NCBI GenBank assembly: GCA_006384855.1
Contig: VCJN01002949.1
Location: 1-64,000, forward strand
From: Tetraselmis striata
Taxonomy: Eukaryota > Chlorophyta > Chlorodendrophyceae > Chlorodendrales > Chlorodendraceae
Reading direction: 5' to 3'
DNA: 64,000 nucleotides
Position numbers and translations under genes: made by a program. Positions 62,216 through 64,000 of the stretch are shown one piece after another. Position 1 is the first letter of the stretch, and every line of letters begins with the position of its first letter. The notes beneath the pieces were generated by a model. It was not told where the DNA came from, did no database searches, and saw only the letters and a program-made list of their open reading frames with translations.

Positions 62216-64000
62216 AATCTACTTATTAAGCCCAACCATGGTTTCAATGTGGCCAGTCCTGTCCCAGGGACGGGAAAATTGTAGCCAATAATAATAGTAA
62301 TAATAGTACACAACTTCCGTGATACATCGGGTTGTATATTATGTAGGAAACCCCGCCTACGGGCGGGTCCCCCCCCCCCCCCCCCCCCCCCTGAAGGCGG
62401 GGGATGAACCACATGGGAGGGGGTCTGGGCGAGGGGATATCCCCCCCCCCCCCCCCCCCCCGGGAAAAATTTAAAATACGGTCAAAATAACTGCGCACTT
62501 TCGCACCTGTTTACGGCATGACTTCTGAGCTTGTTTATGAGTTGGAAAGACCCGCAAATTCATAAATGAGAGACTGTTGGGCAGAACTGCTTAAAGACTA
62601 TTCGGCAGAATTATCATTGTTGTTGTCTTGTGCTTCACATGTTCATTGAGTGACTTTGTCGCTACGGAAGAATGTCTTCTTGCAGAACGGGCATTGCGGC
62701 TTGCCCGTCATTGGGCAGATGAGGGGGATGAACCGCGGTGGCATCTCACTTGACAATCGGATACACTTTTAATATAATTAGTGGTACGAGTACGCGCAGC
62801 GAGTACGGAGTACCTAGCTAGCCATTAGGTAGGAATCCTTTACATCAGAGCTTTAATATATGCGCAGTAAAAGCAAAACTAAAAGCAATTGTGAAAGGTG
62901 AGAACAAAAAGACAGATCTAAGCCTGAAACCAAAAGAGCTATAGCCCCTAGGTAGGCTTTTCGCTTACTACGACTTCCTAGTATGGCACATGGAAAGTCA
63001 GAGTGGGGCCATTGTATATATGGACAAGCACCCCAACATGCCGACCATGCCTTGACGCCGCAGCCCCGGTGATACCGCCACGCCACCAGCCATCATGACA
63101 GGTTTCCAGTACCTTGTACATTTCTCTAGCAGAGGTCCGCAACCCGCCCGCCTAACCGGGGCCCGCGGGCGCCGCACCGCCATAGTCGTGGCCGGTCGCC
63201 CAAAGCGCCAGACCCCCTCTAGACGGGTGTAGGGCGCGGTGCCCAAAACCCTCATATCACCCCGGGGGTACTGTAGGGCGCCAAAACCCACTCCTGTCCT
63301 GGCAGGCGTATACTATTTAATATAGAACCCGGCAGCCATGTACATGTCTACGAGTATCAGTACAGATACTGGCGTAAATTACAAAAGGCCAGTAACAAAA
63401 AGACCAACGGTACTCGTACCGGCACCCCGGGCTTTCGTTGGTGACACGATCGATGCATACTATGAACTGCACATGTAAACTGCAACCAAGTCCCTAGATT
63501 TGCAGTCGTAGGTCCGACTGTCTAGATTATTTTGCCAATCTCGGACAGCGCCCGCCGCGATCGACTATTTTGCCCCAGCATATTCGAAAAACATCTCATC
63601 GTCACTATCTCGTCGTTGCGGCCACGCCGCCCGCCCCGCTGCCGGGATTGGACCACCAACCCAAAAGCCACCGCGGCCGCCTGCATCACTTTTCACTGCT
63701 CACTGTCGCCATCCGTCGGAACCCAGCCTCAGAACCCCCTCCCCGTCCTACAATATGCGTCTCCTCAAATATCCAGCCGGTATCATGTACCTGGCCTTGC
63801 TTGCCATCGCCATGATGTCGGCTCGTCTCGGGTTATTATGATGATCGCTAGTTCCACCCTCGGTCGCCATTGTGGGGGTCTCATAAATAAGGTCGAGCGA
63901 CGCGGAATAGAGCGAGCCTAACATGACAAAGGGATATTCATGACCGATGCCCCGGAATTGGCGCCTATATATGCATGGCGCCGGACTTCGGGCGCGGCGG
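62216..64000. other. No gene recognised; poly(C) runs and a non-LTR tail
   Basis: Two poly(C) runs lie at 62369-62391 and 62441-62461. At about 63369-63392 ACTGGCGTAAATTACAAAAGG is another copy of the dispersed non-LTR tail (minus orientation). An AT-rich patch with ATAATAATAGTAATAATAG is at 62288-62308. The frame at 63532-63921 (+) has no motif and may continue past the window. Confidence 0.45.

Overview
The window reads as nuclear DNA of a green-lineage alga (chlorophyte or prasinophyte). Two genes can be spliced by hand with GT-AG (one GC-AG) introns and belong to plant/algal families. Candidate TGTAA poly(A) signals, the usual chlorophyte signal, lie downstream of two genes. GC content is high and introns and spacers carry many poly(G)/poly(C) runs. 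No bacterial operon structure, rRNA, convincing tRNA or CRISPR array is present. Species cannot be fixed from the sequence.

Host genes are few: the 3' part of a possible 2-oxoglutarate oxygenase (about 3.76-4.07 kb, +), a complete three-exon gene for a plant-type TRF2/HOY1 PH-like protein (4.72-6.63 kb, -), fragments of unrecognised multi-exon genes (17.6-19.3 kb and 23.3-24.0 kb, -), an F-box-like relic (19.7 kb, +), and a complete eleven-exon gene for an Arc1p/AIMP1-type tRNA-binding synthetase cofactor (55.7-59.8 kb, -).

Most of the rest is mobile or repeat DNA. (1) 8.42-10.95 kb: a 5'-truncated, frameshifted non-LTR-type reverse transcriptase enclosed by perfect 47-bp inverted repeats. 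(2) A family of gag plus tyrosine-recombinase (YR) elements without any reverse transcriptase: copy A at 11.08-14.29 kb (intact YR), copy B at 28.96-31.38 kb, decayed copy C at 41.3-42.9 kb, a terminal relic at 45.3 kb, and diverged YR fragments at 16.1 and 25.2 kb. Copy A ends in an A1...B1-A2-B2 arrangement like the split direct repeats of PAT/Kangaroo/Ngaro elements. (3) A nearly complete Ty3/gypsy element at 31.50-39.07 kb whose Gag carries a Nudix-like N-terminus and whose Pol carries a methyltransferase-like N-terminus. (4) A 584-bp TRIM-like mini-LTR element at 43.67-44.26 kb with the same primer-binding site and LTR ends as the Ty3 element and a 4-bp target duplication. (5) Tc1/mariner and hAT transposase fragments, MITE-like elements, a 1-kb segmental duplication carrying a Tudor/Agenet-like gene, minisatellites and pentamer arrays.

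The most unusual theme is expression by stop-codon readthrough. In the Ty3 element Gag and Pol lie in one frame separated by a single TAG (33867-33869). In both intact copies of the YR family gag and YR lie in one frame separated by TGA-CGG, the nucleotide context known from viral type II readthrough sites. TAG still ends the Arc1p-like host gene, so it is not simply a reassigned codon.
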